Source of the DNA: Silurus meridionalis
Taxonomy: Eukaryota > Chordata > Actinopteri > Siluriformes > Siluridae
Length of the DNA stretch: 64,000 nucleotides
Direction: 5' to 3'
Assembly (NCBI RefSeq): GCF_014805685.1
Contig: NC_060884.1
Span: forward strand, 17,481,356-17,545,355
In this document: positions 1 to 13,525 of the stretch, one piece after another
Position numbering within the stretch: the first letter of the stretch is position 1
Layout of the letters: the number at the start of each line of letters is the position of its first letter
Made by a program: the position numbers and the translations under genes
The notes under the pieces: generated by a model
Seen by the model: only the letters and a program-made list of their open reading frames with translations
Database searches by the model: none
What the model was told of the DNA's origin: nothing

Positions 1-1789
1 AGTGATCAGTGCAACACTGAAAATTACAGTCAGGAAAAAAGGAAGTACTTCCTCCTTCAGTTCTGTTTTTGTATATTTATCAAGGTCTAATTAACAACTG
101 TGTGGTCCTCAGTAACATTTTTAAAGTGATAATAACAACAAAAAAACAAAATCGATTTCATTATTCTTTTTATCTTTCCAACCAAAGTAAACAACTATTT
201 AGAGAAAAATAAGTACGCCCTATAATTCATTAACATGTAAAACCACATTTGGCACCTTTAAAGTATTTTTTTTTATTTTTATGTTGGAGCTCATCAGTCT
301 CCCCATTGCTTTGGAGAAATGTCTGCCTTATTCACGTCTTTGCTTAGTTAATTGGCGTTTAAGAGCATTTGTTTATGCATTTAGCGTTCTTGAAATCTCA
401 CCACAGCATCTCAGTGAGAGTGAGGTATTTGACTTAGCCGTTTCAACACATTGATTACGTTCTTCTTTAGCCATATTTTCTGGTGTACTTGGTAGCATTG
501 TAAATGACCCAATTTTAGCCCAGCTAAATCAGCTTGAATGATGGCCTTACATTTGTTTAAAAAATATTTGGGTATAAGCTGTTTAACCTTGTTTTAATGA
601 CCGCTTGTTTTGTGGCTGCAAAACGATTTAATGCTTCACAGTTGGTACAAGGTGATTGAGGTGATACACGGTGCGGTGTTTGGTTTTAGCCAAACATGGT
701 GCTGTGCTTGATGGCCAAATGTATCCACCTTGTTTTCAGCAGTTCGAAGTATAATGTTGAACAACCATTTTTGGTTGTGGTTTGTTCAGATGCAATTGTT
801 TTAATCTTAAGATGTCATATACTTTTTGGAGAGGAGGGACTTTTTATTGAGCCGCTCTTCCATGAAAACCACATTTGTTGTCTTTTTAAATAAAAGAAAA
901 AGGATTGTGCTTACAGTCCCTTGTTGGTCACGTGATATATATTCATTGTCATACATGTTTTATTTAATACTTTAAATGAATAATACAATAATAAATAGTT
1001 TTTCCAACATGTTTATGTAATTTATTAGTACAATTTTAGTGTTCTTTTGAGCCACTTGCGTCTTCTCGCAGATTTTTCGCGAGTTACTCTTAGTCCGGTT
1101 CCAAATGAAAAGTCGTGAACTATTGAGGTTCCACTGTATATATACAGTTTATCTTTGAGCATTAAACAGTCTGACCATCAGCTAAATTTGATACGACACC
1201 GTATGACATTGTCTAAAAGGCTCTTTAAGCAGTTCTTACTGCTGATAAGTAAATTTAAGATTTTCTGGAAATGGCCTTATAACTATTCATAGATAGATAA
1301 ACAGCAACATTTGCTTCTCTAAGGTCATGGCTGGTGCAGACTTATACCTGAGAGCTCCAGAAAAGTAAAATGCTAAATATTCTGCTTTTACAGAAGTAGA
1401 CATGCTTCTAGATGATGCGTTTCATTTTTAACACCTGGCCACTAAGTACACGCTTAATGATTCTGGAAGTAAAAAACAGTGCACTTTTGAATATTTACTA
1501 CTATTACTATTTATTATTATTATTATTTTGAAAAAAATTATTTTGTATTAAAATCTGTTGTATTTATTTCTTTGAAAAAGATTATTTGTATGTGGGAAAT
1601 TTCTTTGTAGAAACTGGTGACAAACAACTTGATAAATTAAACTTGAATGCATATATAAAAACCTAGAATTTAATAAAATACTAATTTGTAGGAATCATTT
1701 CGTCCACTAATTTTCTGGGGCTTTGTTAAATGGCAAGGCATGACTTTTATTTTTATTACTTATCAGCTAATATTTAATCCTGAGCTTGG

Positions 1790-1964
1790 CTTATTGTCTG
1801 TGTGGATGTTCAGTTTCCTCCCATGACCAAAAAACATTGTAGTGTGAAATGACTATGCTAAACTGCCTCATCAAGAGCATATTTTTACTTTTTGGTATAA
1901 TGTTCACATAGGCTTCAGATTCACCATGACCCTGAGCAGGATAAAGTGGTAAATGAAGAATGAG
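1790..1964 (+). repeat. decayed fish interspersed repeat
   Basis: Reads like an old copy of a very common fish repeat. It has gtttcctcccatgacc followed by an a-rich caaaaaacat core, and ends ccctgagcaggataaagtgg then aaatgaagaatgag. A second decayed copy lies at 47150-47283. I recognise the pattern but cannot give its class. Confidence 0.5.
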
Positions 1965-4900
1965 AGCTCTATTGCCGAAGCTACCCAAATGTTACTATTA
2001 ATAAATAAAATATATCAGGGCACAGGTGCCATCAGAATTTTTTTAACAGTTTGGCTTAATTAAGTTCCTGATTATTAAACCTCGATCAGAATCCTGTGGT
2101 GCTTTTTTTTTTTTTTTTACTTTTTGACTTCTCGACTCATCGCCCAGTGCACTATTTCTTATAAGATCATATGACCTGATTATCACACCACCCACATTTG
2201 AGTTGAGATGTCACTGGCATGTGAAGCATAAGACAGCATGGGAAACTGATGGATGTTGTTATTTTACCTACTTAGTATGCCTGATGACATCTCAGCTGTC
2301 AGTCATGCTCAGAAGGCTTGGAGTACTGTGTGTGTATGTGTGTGTATGAGAGATGTAAAACACTACTGACACTTCGAGGGTGGGAACGCATGCTATTTAG
2401 AGCAAACATGATTGCCATCTCAACTCAGTCAGCATGCATATGTGTGAGGGGTGGCAGCGTGCAATCGGAGTGAAGCACTAGCTTTACTACATAATTGTGA
2501 ACATTTACCTAAACAGATGTTTATTAACTGACAGCTGAAATAAATAAAGAATAAGTGCTAGAAGCCATGCAAAAAACATTTACATGTATTACTGTGTTAT
2601 ACTTGATAACACATTTCTATCTGTTCTTCAGAAGCATCATCAAGAATGGCTAGAATAAGCTCTGATCTACTTGCCCTACTGTTGGATATAATTTTGACAC
2701 TATTGATCATGCTAATTTAATAGACAAACTTGATAGAATGGCCACTTTAGAAAGATAGGTCTTTGCCTAATTATGATCATACTTGACTAAATTACTGTTT
2801 AAGGGTCAGTGAAGATTATTCAGAGCTAATAAGAGTGCGAAAAGGTGCACTGTAATTTAACCCCTTTTGGTCACTTGATATAGAGCCACTAAGACATGTA
2901 ATTTAAAACCACAGTATTGGCTTTTAGTAACAGCAGTTAGGTCAGATTTAGCAATAAAACACAGCAGATACAGCAAAGACACAAAGCTTGGATGAACAGA
3001 AATATTTATCTCCTGAAGTAATGATGTTGGATACAACGTCAAAATACTTCAATACTGTTTGTAGAAATCAGCACAGAGGTTCCGGAAAATCTTTTAGGAC
3101 CTTTGTGTCGCCCATGATTCTGATCTATCATTTGACTTCCCTCATGTCTATTTTACTATAAATCTCTAAAGTCACTTATTATTAGTAGAAATAACATATA
3201 CATATCTGGCCTTAGTTTTATCAATAAAACCCTGGTCAGGAAATTACCAAAAATAAAAAAGCAACTTAATATGTGATATATTTTTCCTTTGAAAATTCCT
3301 GCAGTGAATCAGACTGAGGAACACAGCAACCAAATTTTCCATTTTCCTTCTGTAAAATGCTTTTTAAAGCCTTTGTCAGATTTGTTCATTTGTTTAATTC
3401 TAATTTCCTGGCCAAAGATTTGTTGTGAAGGGCCATTTAAAGCTTCAAATGTTTGCAATTATTTATATTTATTCCATTATCAGCAGGCAGTGTATACTAA
3501 CCCTAAATGATGTCGATAACACAGTACACACTTTAATGATTTACTGTATTGTTTAGACGAATGTAACATGCTAGTAACAACTCTGTGTTTTTACAGAAGC
3601 TAGTTCTTGATGATCTCCTGAAGCAGTTTAGCATACTTCAGACACTTCACTCAGCTGTAGACAGTAGTCAGACTGTAGGTTAGAGGCAGGCTGCAGGACC
3701 ACTCAAACTCAATTAACTTGAAGCTTATTTAATTATGTTGCCCCTAAACCTTGGAATTCATTTCAGAACACATAAGGAACACAATGTCTATAATACAGAT
3801 TAGAAATGTATGCATTTAATCAGGTTTTATCAAATCATTCCAATTAATTAACAAATAGCTATCATTTATCATATCTCCAATATTATCGTTAGTTTTAATA
3901 GAATTACACCTAATTTCATAAGCATGTTTTTTCCCATTAATGTTTTCTTTTAATCCTTTACTTGTGTTCTCACAAAATTGCTAGTGAAGAATCTAGATGC
4001 CATGCTAGATTAAATAAGGCTTTTCCAGATCAGATCAGTGTTATCTGAGCTAAAGCCTGAAGTTATTCTCTTCAGCTTCACATCCTCTCACCAATTGCAA
4101 GGCATGTTAGCTGGGCAGGGATCAAATACAGTTGTTCTCTCCATTAGTGTCAGGGTTGCTGGCGTTTTTTTTTTTTCCCTGGAAGTTAAATGTAATAACA
4201 TTCAGAGACAATTGGCATAGCAATTGGGGATGGTAGTGTGATTCTTCAAGGAAAGACCATTGATCAGAAGTAACCTCTAACGGTGCATTGTTGCAACGAA
4301 TTGTGCAGGAGTTTGCTGGTATTTTGTAGTATTTCAGCTTTTGTGTGTTTCACTTCTGCTTTTCATTTTTATCTCTGCTAATTTACTTTTAACACCCAGC
4401 ATGCCCAGCTTCAACCTCAAAAGTGTCAAAGCAACAAGAAGCTGACAGCATGTGTCATGCCTGCCATAGAAATGCTGCCTTCAAACGTGTTTCTCTATCA
4501 TTTATTCATGCTAGCTTCTTTTGTGTGCCCTTCTGTTGTGTTAATTTCTTTTTTTTGCGTAGTTTGGAACTCAGACTTGATTGGAAGCACTGACTGGACT
4601 TCACATTAGCTGCCTAACCATGGTCTGTTGAGTTGATGGAGCCTTAACCCTTATAACTCACTGGCAAAGGATTCCACTTCAAGGCTTCATTCCTTAGTGG
4701 GATAGAAGACAAAGACAGAGCCCAATAAAGTGTATTTCATGTAACATCTTTTCATCTGAGTTTTTTTTTTTTTTTTTTGAACCAGGCTCAGTGACTGCTC
4801 TTCATCCTCTTCCTCATCCCCTTTGGTCTAATTGTGTAACTGGAGCTGCAAAAAGCCCGGCTGTTTGATCTCCCTTTTCCATGTACCACAGATGGCCAAC

Positions 4901-5238
4901 TCCTTCATTGCTTCATAACAATTTCATAAGTGACTTGCTGTAAATTGTCACGCCAATGCCTGTGGTAATTGGGTTGCCACTCTGCTCCTCTCACTCGCAC
5001 ACTTTGCTAGGAAAAAAAAAGTAGGAGAAAAAAGAAAAGAGCTTTTTCTTGTTTCCTGCCATCACACTGAGTAATAAGTTTTAGGAAAGATCTAGGGAAA
5101 GCGAGTTTAATCACAGATATTTTGATGTGCTTGAGCATCACTGTCCATGTGTTCCATACCCATTTCATATTTTTATCATTAATGGACTTTGAAATGAATG
5201 AGAAGCTAATTTGTTACAGCTTACCACAATTCAGCTTG

Positions 5239-5309
5239 TCATAAGTTAACCAACCAACCAACCAACCAACTAACCAACCAACTAACCAACTAACTAACTG
5301 ACTAACTGG
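5239..5309. repeat. AACC/AACT tetranucleotide microsatellite
   Basis: Tandem aacc units grading into aact units, with a few single-base changes toward the right end. Confidence 0.9.
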
Positions 5310-6054
5310 TTTAACTGCAACTGCCAGCTACGGGTGTAAGGTCTCAAAGTAAGGCATAGTGTAATTAGATCTACAAAACACAATCACAATAAGCAGTGCC
5401 AAACAAATGCCACTGCACAGCTGTGCCATTTGTTTAAAAAACATAACATGCACTGTGATTGTCTGATATAGTCAGCAAAGTGTCTATGAATACTTCATGA
5501 TGTTACTTTACTTGCTGAAGACAAAATCAATACAATCCATCCTCCTTTATTGAGCCTTGCATATAGTTGAGGAGAATGCATAGTGCTGCAGAGAACGTTT
5601 ATCTAGTACATATACTGCTAAGCAAAAAAAGAAATCTAAATAGCAAAATCTAATCAACTAGTCATTGATAAGGGAATTTGCAAGAATGAAACAAAAAGAT
5701 AGAGTAACTTTAAATAGAATAGCTTTTTTCATTTGATTTCTTTAAAGTCTTGTAGGTAAAGTTGCAAAGAGCTTTTTGAAAGAAAGAAAAACAAGTCAAA
5801 TTTGTTCAGTTCAATTAGTGGCATCACACAGTTCATGAAAAGTTGAAAAACATTAAAGCCAGATGTGTTGAATTTTAAATCCAACATTTGAACCTTTTTA
5901 ATTTTGTGTACAAGAAGACGATTTTCCTGTTTCTAGCTTTTTCCCCAAACACTTCACCACAGTGAATTCACAAACAAATGGGGGCTCTCAGAAATGCATT
6001 TGTTTAATTCTTGCTAATTTCCTGAATAATGATTTTTTTTTTGTTAAATCTATA

Positions 6055-6790
6055 AAAGCAATGGTGGGCGGTCAGGGCTAGCAAGGCCTTCTCTGCTGGC
6101 CTAAACACTATCAGAATCACTGACCTACATTTACAACCTAAATTCTAATATTTGTTTCATGTAACTGTATTAATTTATTCCCAACAGTCTATTCTCTTCA
6201 TTTTGTAGTGTTTCTCTTGGCTGCACTGCTTCCAGTACGTGTATGTGGATGTTAGATTTTTTGTCCAATCAGATTTTAGCCTCTTTGTGCTGCCATATCA
6301 ATCTAATCTGCCCAGGGCTTTTAAAATCTGTATTGCTGGCATTTTTACCATAGTCTCCTTAAGAAATAGCTATGCTTCTTTAACCAATCAGATTTCAAAT
6401 TCGCCTCACAGGGACAGCTACCTGGCCCAGAATAGCGTCAGCTTTTTTCCGTCCTCTGATGGTTGGTCGGAGGGAAACTGTTACAACCAAGTTTGGCTAG
6501 CAAAACACGTCTTTAGTGCTCTGCACACATTGATACATCCGAGTTAGACTTTTTTATGCCTACAGAGGAAGAGAAATTGATTTGGTCCCAGACATACTTA
6601 AAAATCCATTTTCAAGAAAAGCTAGACATTGTGAGAAGAGGTCAGCCAACCCTGAAGCTAGCTAGCTTGTCTCAGCCCAGAAAATGGGTTTGTTCGGCAC
6701 TTCCAGACCAGTGAATACGAGCGGTACCACTGGCTTACAGCTTCTGAGGAGTGGTGCAAATTATGAGTATACACCTCTGGTGAGTAGGTT
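6055..6790 (+). mobile_element. 5' part of a ZMYM1-like hAT transposase element, truncated
   Basis: Seen: 6591-6634 translates as VPDILKNPFSRK, and 6690-6762 as GFVRHFQTSEYERYHWL then TASEE, separated by frame breaks. These match the start of fish zinc-finger MYM-type 1-like proteins, which are domesticated or mobile hAT-type transposases with a TTF zinc finger. The upstream part (ggcctaaacac near 6096, then about 450 bp) is the leader usually found with this element, so the 102-codon frame at 6239-6547 is repeat leader rather than a host gene. The similarity stops near 6790 before the zinc finger and dimerisation regions, so this is a dead 5' fragment. The hAT assignment rests on recognition only. 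Confidence 0.6.
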
Positions 6791-7905
6791 GTATTTTAAT
6801 TACATTTTTATGTTTTTGTCATGTTATTAGACAAATATTGATTCTGAACTGCTCCAGATGATGTAGGTGGCACAGTTGAATTGGTAGTGTAGAGGTTTGG
6901 AGTTTTCTTAACAGGGTTTCATGCTTTAGTAAAATGGTATTCACCTTTCATATGTGAAATTCCTCTCTCTCTGTAATGCCACAAATTGTTATATTGCGTT
7001 TTTGTATAGTATTGATGGTTTCTATAAGTGTGACGTGATAGTGGTGGTATTAAGAGGTGGATTAAGTCAGGTAACTCCCGACTGAAGGCCCATTTAGGGT
7101 TTGGGACATTATTATTTATTTATTTCCAAGGAGTAAACTGGTAAACTAGTTTAGATTATCTTGCCACAATAATTGCTATGTTGTGAATGCTGTGTGTCAT
7201 TCTGAGCATTTATGTGTTCTTTCTAACACGATGCTGGGCAAACAATACACTCTTCACAGCACTTTTGGAAACACAAAGTCTTTGGTCCTTCTTCTGCTGC
7301 AGTCAAAGGCAAAAAGGGGCTGTGTTATGATAATTTGATATGAGCACAGGGGGTGGTTTTAGATTTTCTGTTCCTATGTTTCCACTATTTGTACAGTATG
7401 TGCACTGTTTGGGCATAAGCAACCACTCAACATTTCAAAAGGTCTACTCTTACCTGCCTGACAGGCCACAAAAGGAGCTTGAAAAGGAGAGAAAAGCCTG
7501 TATGATCTGTATGATCAGTCAGTCGGATGCAATATATTCTCAGTTTTATGTGTAAGTAGCCTTTACCCTTGTAATGTCACATAACTCAGTGTTAGATGCT
7601 TTACATCAAATCACATTCATGGGAATCTGTGTGGAGAGACAGGGTTGGCGACTTCTGCTGAAAAATGTCAGAACTATTTTATGATACTGATGAATATCTG
7701 TATGCTTGGAATTGTCAGACAAAATATATATCTTGGGTGGTTATAAAAATACCCAGACAACATTTATATGCACCGCACAGAAATCTTTCAAGTTTTGAGG
7801 TTATATTGCCACTGTTGTTTACTTAAGTATTTCTGCAGCATTTAATTTGCTTTATTTTAGGGTAATTATTTTGAATGTTTTCTTTTCTGTTACATATATT
7901 CACTT

Positions 7906-8283
7906 AACACTTTATTAGCACCTGTACACCTACTCATTCATACAATTATCTAATCAGCTAATTGTGGTTTAAAGTCACAATTTATCCAATTTACACAATT
8001 TATCTACTAATGGCAACATCCTGCATGATAATGCACTATGTCACGAAGCAAAATTATTTATGAACATGACAATGTGATCAGTGCCCCTCAGTGGATTTTC
8101 CAGTCACTGGATTTGAATCCAATTAAACACTTTTGGGATGTGGTAGAACTGAAAATCTGCAGGAATTACGTGATGTTATCATGTTAACATGGATCAGAAT
8201 CTCAAAAGAATCCATGTCATGAAAATGTGAGGGTGTTTTGACAGCAAATACCCTGTATTAGTATAGTGTTCCAAATACACTAT
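7906..8283 (+). mobile_element. decayed Tc1/mariner element
   Basis: Left end cactttattagcacctgta and right end tagtgttccaaatacact resemble the inverted termini of a common fish Tc1-type element. Between them is the transposase C-terminus (PQWIFQSLDLNPIKHFWDVV at 8087-8146), a broken version of the PDLNPIE catalytic block in which the catalytic glutamate position reads lysine. Most of the transposase is deleted. An inactive relic. Confidence 0.65.
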
Positions 8284-8744
8284 AGATAACTGTAATGCAG
8301 CCTATTTGTAAATACTTATAAACTGGGGAAAACATATACAGTAGCTGTTGATGCTGGAAGTAAACCTTTATTGCAAAAAAAGAAGTGTATATCTATTTTG
8401 AGGCCGCACAGTCTGTTTCCCACACCATCTGTCCACACACAAGTCTGAATGAGAATGCTACTCCATTTTCACCACATTCTGATATTCCGTTTTGCGTCCT
8501 GTTGTAAAAAGAAATTAAGCAACAACATACATATATATTGGAACGTTTATTACGGTACTGCACATTTTGCTAAATTATGTACTGTACTTTGTTAAATTAT
8601 TAACAAATTACAGTAAACTACCCCATACTATTCACCATTCTTTAAGCCCCCCTGGGTATGCTAGGCCATATATAAACAATATTTTCAAGTTATAATGGGT
8701 CATTGGAACGCATCTTTATCGTAAATTGGAGACAACCTGTATAT

Positions 8745-9292
8745 ATATATATATTATTGGACCACCTTTTGATTTGATTATGGCATGGATTTGTTGTAGC
8801 ATCATTTTGATAAGCTTATGCAATGTCACAACATTTTTTCCATTTCAAAGTTGCATTCATTTCTTGTCAAGATCTTGTATTAATGATGGAAGAGTTGGTC
8901 TTCTCTAATACATCAAAAAGATTCTCAGGTTTAAGGGGTTAAGGTCTGGGAAAAAAATCTAAGTGATATTTCACCACTATCCTTCCTGGTTTCAATAATG
9001 GCCCGTTCTTAACCCAATTTTAGTAGTTTTAGCAACCTCTAGTTGTTGTTATTTTCTGCTTGATGCAGGCCAATAATTTAACCCTTCTTGAACAAAACAT
9101 CTATTCCACAACCACAGGATATATCTTCCAGCATGGTTGTTTAAATTTCTTTTTAATCTACTTAATGCAGATAGGGTTAAATAACTTGTTGCCAGCTGAA
9201 ACATTAATCATGGCAGTAATTTTCCAATGGAAGCAAATATTCTTACCTTCTTGCTTATTTAAATCCTTATCTTTTTTTAACAATGTATATTC
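8745..9292 (-). mobile_element. decayed Tc1/mariner relic, antisense
   Basis: Starts beside a short TA array with attggaccaccttttgattt, followed by gataagcttatgcaatgtca and ggttaaggtctggg. The right side has gccagctgaaacattaatca and ttgcttatttaaatcc. This order matches the reverse strand of a Tc1-type transposase gene familiar from fish. The + strand frames at 8726-8908 and 9060-9335 are incidental. Many indels; inactive. Confidence 0.55.
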
Positions 9293-9340
9293 TAAAATGA
9301 AACAAATAAAATTAAATACTTATTTGTTAAAATGAAACCC

Positions 9341-11288
9341 AGCCCTTACGTTTGCATAAGACAGTGCCTGTCCCAAGCCCGGATAAAAGGGGGAGGGTTG
9401 CGTTAGGAGGGGCATACAGCATAAAACGTGCCAAATCAAATATGTGGATCACAAATCAGAATTTCTTTTTTAAAACAGGGTTTTAAACTGTTCTATCATG
9501 GTGTGGATGGAAAGAGAAATAGTTTGGGGGGAATCCTGAAGGAAGAGCTTTGTAAGAGTGTAGTTGAGTTGAAGAGAGTTTCTGATAGGGTGTTGAACAG
9601 AAGGTTGGAAGTTGAAGGGGTAATGATAAATGTCATCAGTGACTATGCTCCACGAGTGGTTTGTGAGATGGAGAAGAAGGAAAAATTCTAGAGTGAGTTA
9701 GATGAAGTGGTGCAGAGTGTACTTAGGAATGAATGATTGGTGATTGGAGCAGACTTCAATAGGCATGTAAGTGAAGGGAACAGAGGTGATGGGTAGGTAT
9801 GGCCTTAAGGAGAGGAATGTGGAAGGGCAGATCGTGGTAGATTTTGCTTAAAGAATGAATATGGCAGTGGTAAATACTTATTTTAAGAAGGAGGAGGATC
9901 ATATGGTGATGTATAAGAGTGGAGGAAGGTGCACACAGGTTCTATGCAGGAGATGCATATCCTACAGATCATCATCCAATGCTGATCTGTAGGTTGGCTT
10001 TGGAAGTGAAGAATAAGAGGAGGACAGTGAGGACTAGGATAAGTAAGGAGAAAGTGAGAGCAGCTATTTAGATGAAGAGTGGACATTTTTTAACCAGTAA
10101 GTAGGAATTTTTTAACCAGATTGTTCAACAAAATTTTTTAAGGTGAGAGGATGCCTGAGGAATGGAGAAGGATTGTGCTGGTATCAAGTTTTAAGAATAA
10201 GGGAGATGTGCAGACCTGCAGTTACTACAGGGGAATAAAGTTGATCAGTGACACCATGATGTGGGGCAAGCCAGGCTGAGGGAAGAAAAACCATCTGTGA
10301 GCAACAGTGTGGTTTCATGCCAAGGAAGAGCATGACAGATGCAATATTTGCTTTCAGAATATTGATGGAGATGTATAGAGAAGGTCAGAAGGAGTTGCAG
10401 TGTGTGTTTGTGGATTTTGAAAAAAGCCTATGACAGGGTGCCGAGAGAGGAGTTGTGGTATTTTATGAAGAAGTCAGGTGTGTCAGAGAAGTATGTGAGG
10501 GTGGTGCAGGACATGTATGAGGACAGACTGACAGCAGTAACGTGTGCAGAAGGAACGACAGACTGGTTCAAGGTGGAGGTTGGACTGCATCAAGCCCTGC
10601 TCTAAGCCCTTTTCTGTTTGCAGTGGTGATGGACAGGTTGATGGACAAGCTCAGACCGTAGTCTCCGTGGACTATGATGTTTGCGGATCATATTGTTATT
10701 TGTGGTGAGAGTAGTGAGCAGGTTGAGAAGAGCCTGGAAAGGTGCATGCTGGAGAGAAGGGGAATGAAAGCCAGTAGGAGTAAGACAGAGTACATGTGTG
10801 TAAATGAGAGGGAGGGTAGTGGAGTGGTGCAGTTGAAGGAAGAAGAGGTTGTGAAGGTGGATGAGTTTAGATACCTGGGGTCAAATGTGCGAGGTAATGG
10901 AGAGTGTGTTAAAGATGTGAAGAAAAGAGTGCAGGCAGGGTGGAGCAGGAAATGGCAGAGCTGAAGATGCTGAGATTTTCATTGGGAGTGATGAGGATGG
11001 ACAGGATTATAAATGAGTTTATTAGAGGGACATTGCATGTAGGACATTTTGGAGACAAAGTGAGAGAGGTGTGATTGAGATGGCTGGATGGATGGAGATG
11101 GACATGTGCACAGGAGGGACATGGGGTATATCGGTAGGAGAATGCTGAGGATGGAGCCACCAGGCAGGAGGAAAAGAGGAATGCCAAGGAAAAGGTTTAT
11201 GGATGTGGTGAGGGGAAGACATGCAGGTAGAATTTCCAAAGCATGTCTACTTAAAACCCTTCATCAAATAGCAAAAAAAGAAGAAGCA
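9341..11288 (+). mobile_element. RTE-clade LINE, decayed and internally deleted
   Basis: A non-LTR retrotransposon with an AP-endonuclease followed by reverse transcriptase, in the style of RTE elements. Seen in order: 5' UTR (about 9341-9430); endonuclease pieces FKLFYHGVDGKR and INVISDYAP (9479-9660); reverse transcriptase pieces AYDRVPREELWY (10427-10462) and FADHIVICGESSEQVEKS (10680-10733); the C-terminal MLRMEPPGRRKRGMPRKRF block (11142-11198); and a short GAA-type tail. The catalytic FADD box reads FADH. The linker between endonuclease and reverse transcriptase that the copy at 60286-63318 keeps is missing around 10060-10120. Stops and frameshifts are everywhere, so it cannot be active. 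The minus-strand frames at 9883-10086 and 10909-11239 are shadows. Confidence 0.85.
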
Positions 11289-11556
11289 TAAAGTAATAGT
11301 AATAACTGCTTCACATGCCAGTGGTACTAACTATTACTATTCTTATATATTGAGCACCAATATATACATAATTAAATAAATCTAAATACTTTCTGATTAT
11401 TTGCAGAGAATCATGAATAACTAATTATAACAAGCAGGCAGCAATTCACAATGATACAAAGCACCTCAAAGTGGTTCTCTGGGGTTTAGGACCTACTTCA
11501 GTGCTTCATATACTATAATCAATTTATTGATTAAGAATTCTGACCATGTAGGCTAT

Positions 11557-11690
11557 TATTATTGAACAAGATTCAGGAGTTTATTGCCATATGTACAGGA
11601 AACAGTCTGTTACACCATACAATACACATTTTTACTCTATGTATAAAAAAGGATATAAGGACATTAAAAAAAGGATAAATTACAATATTA
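11557..11690 (-). repeat. LINE/SINE 3'-tail relic, antisense
   Basis: The stretch gagtttattgccatatgtac followed by aggaaacagt matches the reverse strand of tails ending in the fish tgacaataaa-type sequence. Likely a 5'-truncated CR1/L2-group remnant. Class uncertain. Confidence 0.4.
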
Positions 11691-12379
11691 CAAATTAAGA
11701 TTTAAATATGTAATATAGTTAAACCTGTGGCAATTATTCAGACCTGCTCAATCACTCCAGATAGTGACAAATATATTTGAGGGTGATATTGCCTGCCAGC
11801 CTTTTCCATTAGCCTTCAGTAATGATAAATCACTTATCAATCAAGAATCAGTGGATTTGAATGAAGAAGACTGACATCCTGCAGGTCTGTGGCCCAGTGC
11901 CAGTCTATATTACTGTTAGCCCCTAGCGGCTCACCTGATTCATGCACCCTTATTTGCTAGTTGATGACCAGGCTGGGTGCTTTAAGTGAAATCTATTGAT
12001 TGTAGGTGCTGCATGGCATAGAAATTTTACACAAATGTCAGGGTGAAGACACAAAACCCTCTTAGCAAAGATCATGAAGCAATGGGATGGTGTCATCAAG
12101 TATGGATTCTCATTGCTCCTGTGAGAGAAAAGTTCATGCTGGGTTTCTGTAATGCTTTTTCTTTTCTTCACACAGGGTCAGGGGATCAGATTTGGTGGAT
12201 AGATCATATTGTTTTCACCTCTATTAGAAAATCCAAACCATGGTAGAATTGACACGAATGCATGGCCCTATAGTTAAGTGAGACATCTCCCTAGGTATCT
12301 TGAGCCTACAATTTTGATTAGGAGTGAAATAATTTTATTATTTTTAACAGCCTAGGATAATTTGTAATCTGCTATGCAG

Positions 12380-12780
12380 ACAATTGTTATTTAAGGGTTC
12401 ATCGATCGAAAACAAAAGGAGCCTGCCCCCCAGTTCACCCAATGTTCATCAACCTAAGCAAACTTAAAATATTCACTCTAACTGTTCAAACTCTCTAAAT
12501 TAAGTGTCACACTACGTGTTCCTTGGACTGCAAAATAATCATGCGAAAAACTAGCTCAGACCTTCACCCATACATGCCCACAAACAAATCTGTTTTCTTT
12601 CTCCAGCGAGCGATTGGCCCTCCACACGATAGGCCCTTTTGTGTGTCTCCGCATGGCTTCTTATTGATTGGAGACAAAATGTTTTTAATGTTGTTGATGA
12701 GATTTTCAGATTGGCCCACTAATGGGAAGATGGAGGCCCCTTTTTCAATCAATTTTTAGCTCAAGTTGTAAATTGAAAAT
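12380..12780. promoter_or_regulatory. candidate conserved non-coding block
   Basis: A block of higher complexity in AT-rich intron, about 0.9 kb upstream of the first tafa2 exon seen. Both strands stay open (+ 12523-12759, - 12564-12752), yet neither frame resembles a protein. Three ATTGG (inverted CCAAT) pentamers occur at 12613, 12667 and 12710. Function inferred; conservation could not be tested. Confidence 0.3.
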
Positions 12781-12943
12781 CTTTACCAATGTAATTAAGG
12801 CTGATTTGAAAAGAACACTAAAACTTTGAGAAAATGTTTTTTTTTTCTTTTTCTACTAGAATAAGTAAAGTGTGATTTGTTTTTGTTTTTGTTTCGCCAT
12901 ACATGCTTTTTGGCCTCTTTGGAAAACCCTAACTATCCTCAAA

Positions 12944-12946
<3 letters not shown>

Positions 12947-13017
<71 letters not shown>
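12947..13017. repeat. (TA)n microsatellite
   Basis: Uninterrupted TA dinucleotides, 71 bases, in the intron 285 bp before the tafa2 exon. The tyrosine-isoleucine reading frame across it is an artefact. Confidence 0.98.
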
Positions 13018-13019
<2 letters not shown>

Positions 13020-13246
13020 ACTATTTAAGATATTCAACTAAAACTATAACCAAATGCAAGGAAACCAAATACAGGAAATCTTCCAATAACCCTCAGACAT
13101 ATAACACTGCCATATCCTAACATGTTTGTTTTTGTGTTAAAAAAAAGTGACCCCTTTGCCATTGCAATATTACTTTTCCTTGCTGCCAAGAACCAGAGGT
13201 GAAAGCAAACATAAACTTTCAGATTTTAATGCCTGCAGGATCATAG

Positions 13247-13525
<279 letters not shown>

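Larger units (their letters stand above)
1..6050. other. non-coding, probable upstream tafa2 intron
   Basis: No exon with plausible splice sites and no signal-peptide-like ATG frame was recognised. Holds old repeat debris: a fragment near 1050-1145 ending gaggttccactgtata (unclassified), the fish repeat at 1790-1964 and an AACC/AACT microsatellite at 5239-5309. The rest is AT-rich sequence in which I see nothing specific. Confidence 0.5.

Noticed and set aside
6239..6547. A 102-codon frame as a missing tafa2 signal-peptide exon
   Set aside because: No family sequence or donor in phase; the stretch matches the leader of a ZMYM1-like transposon.
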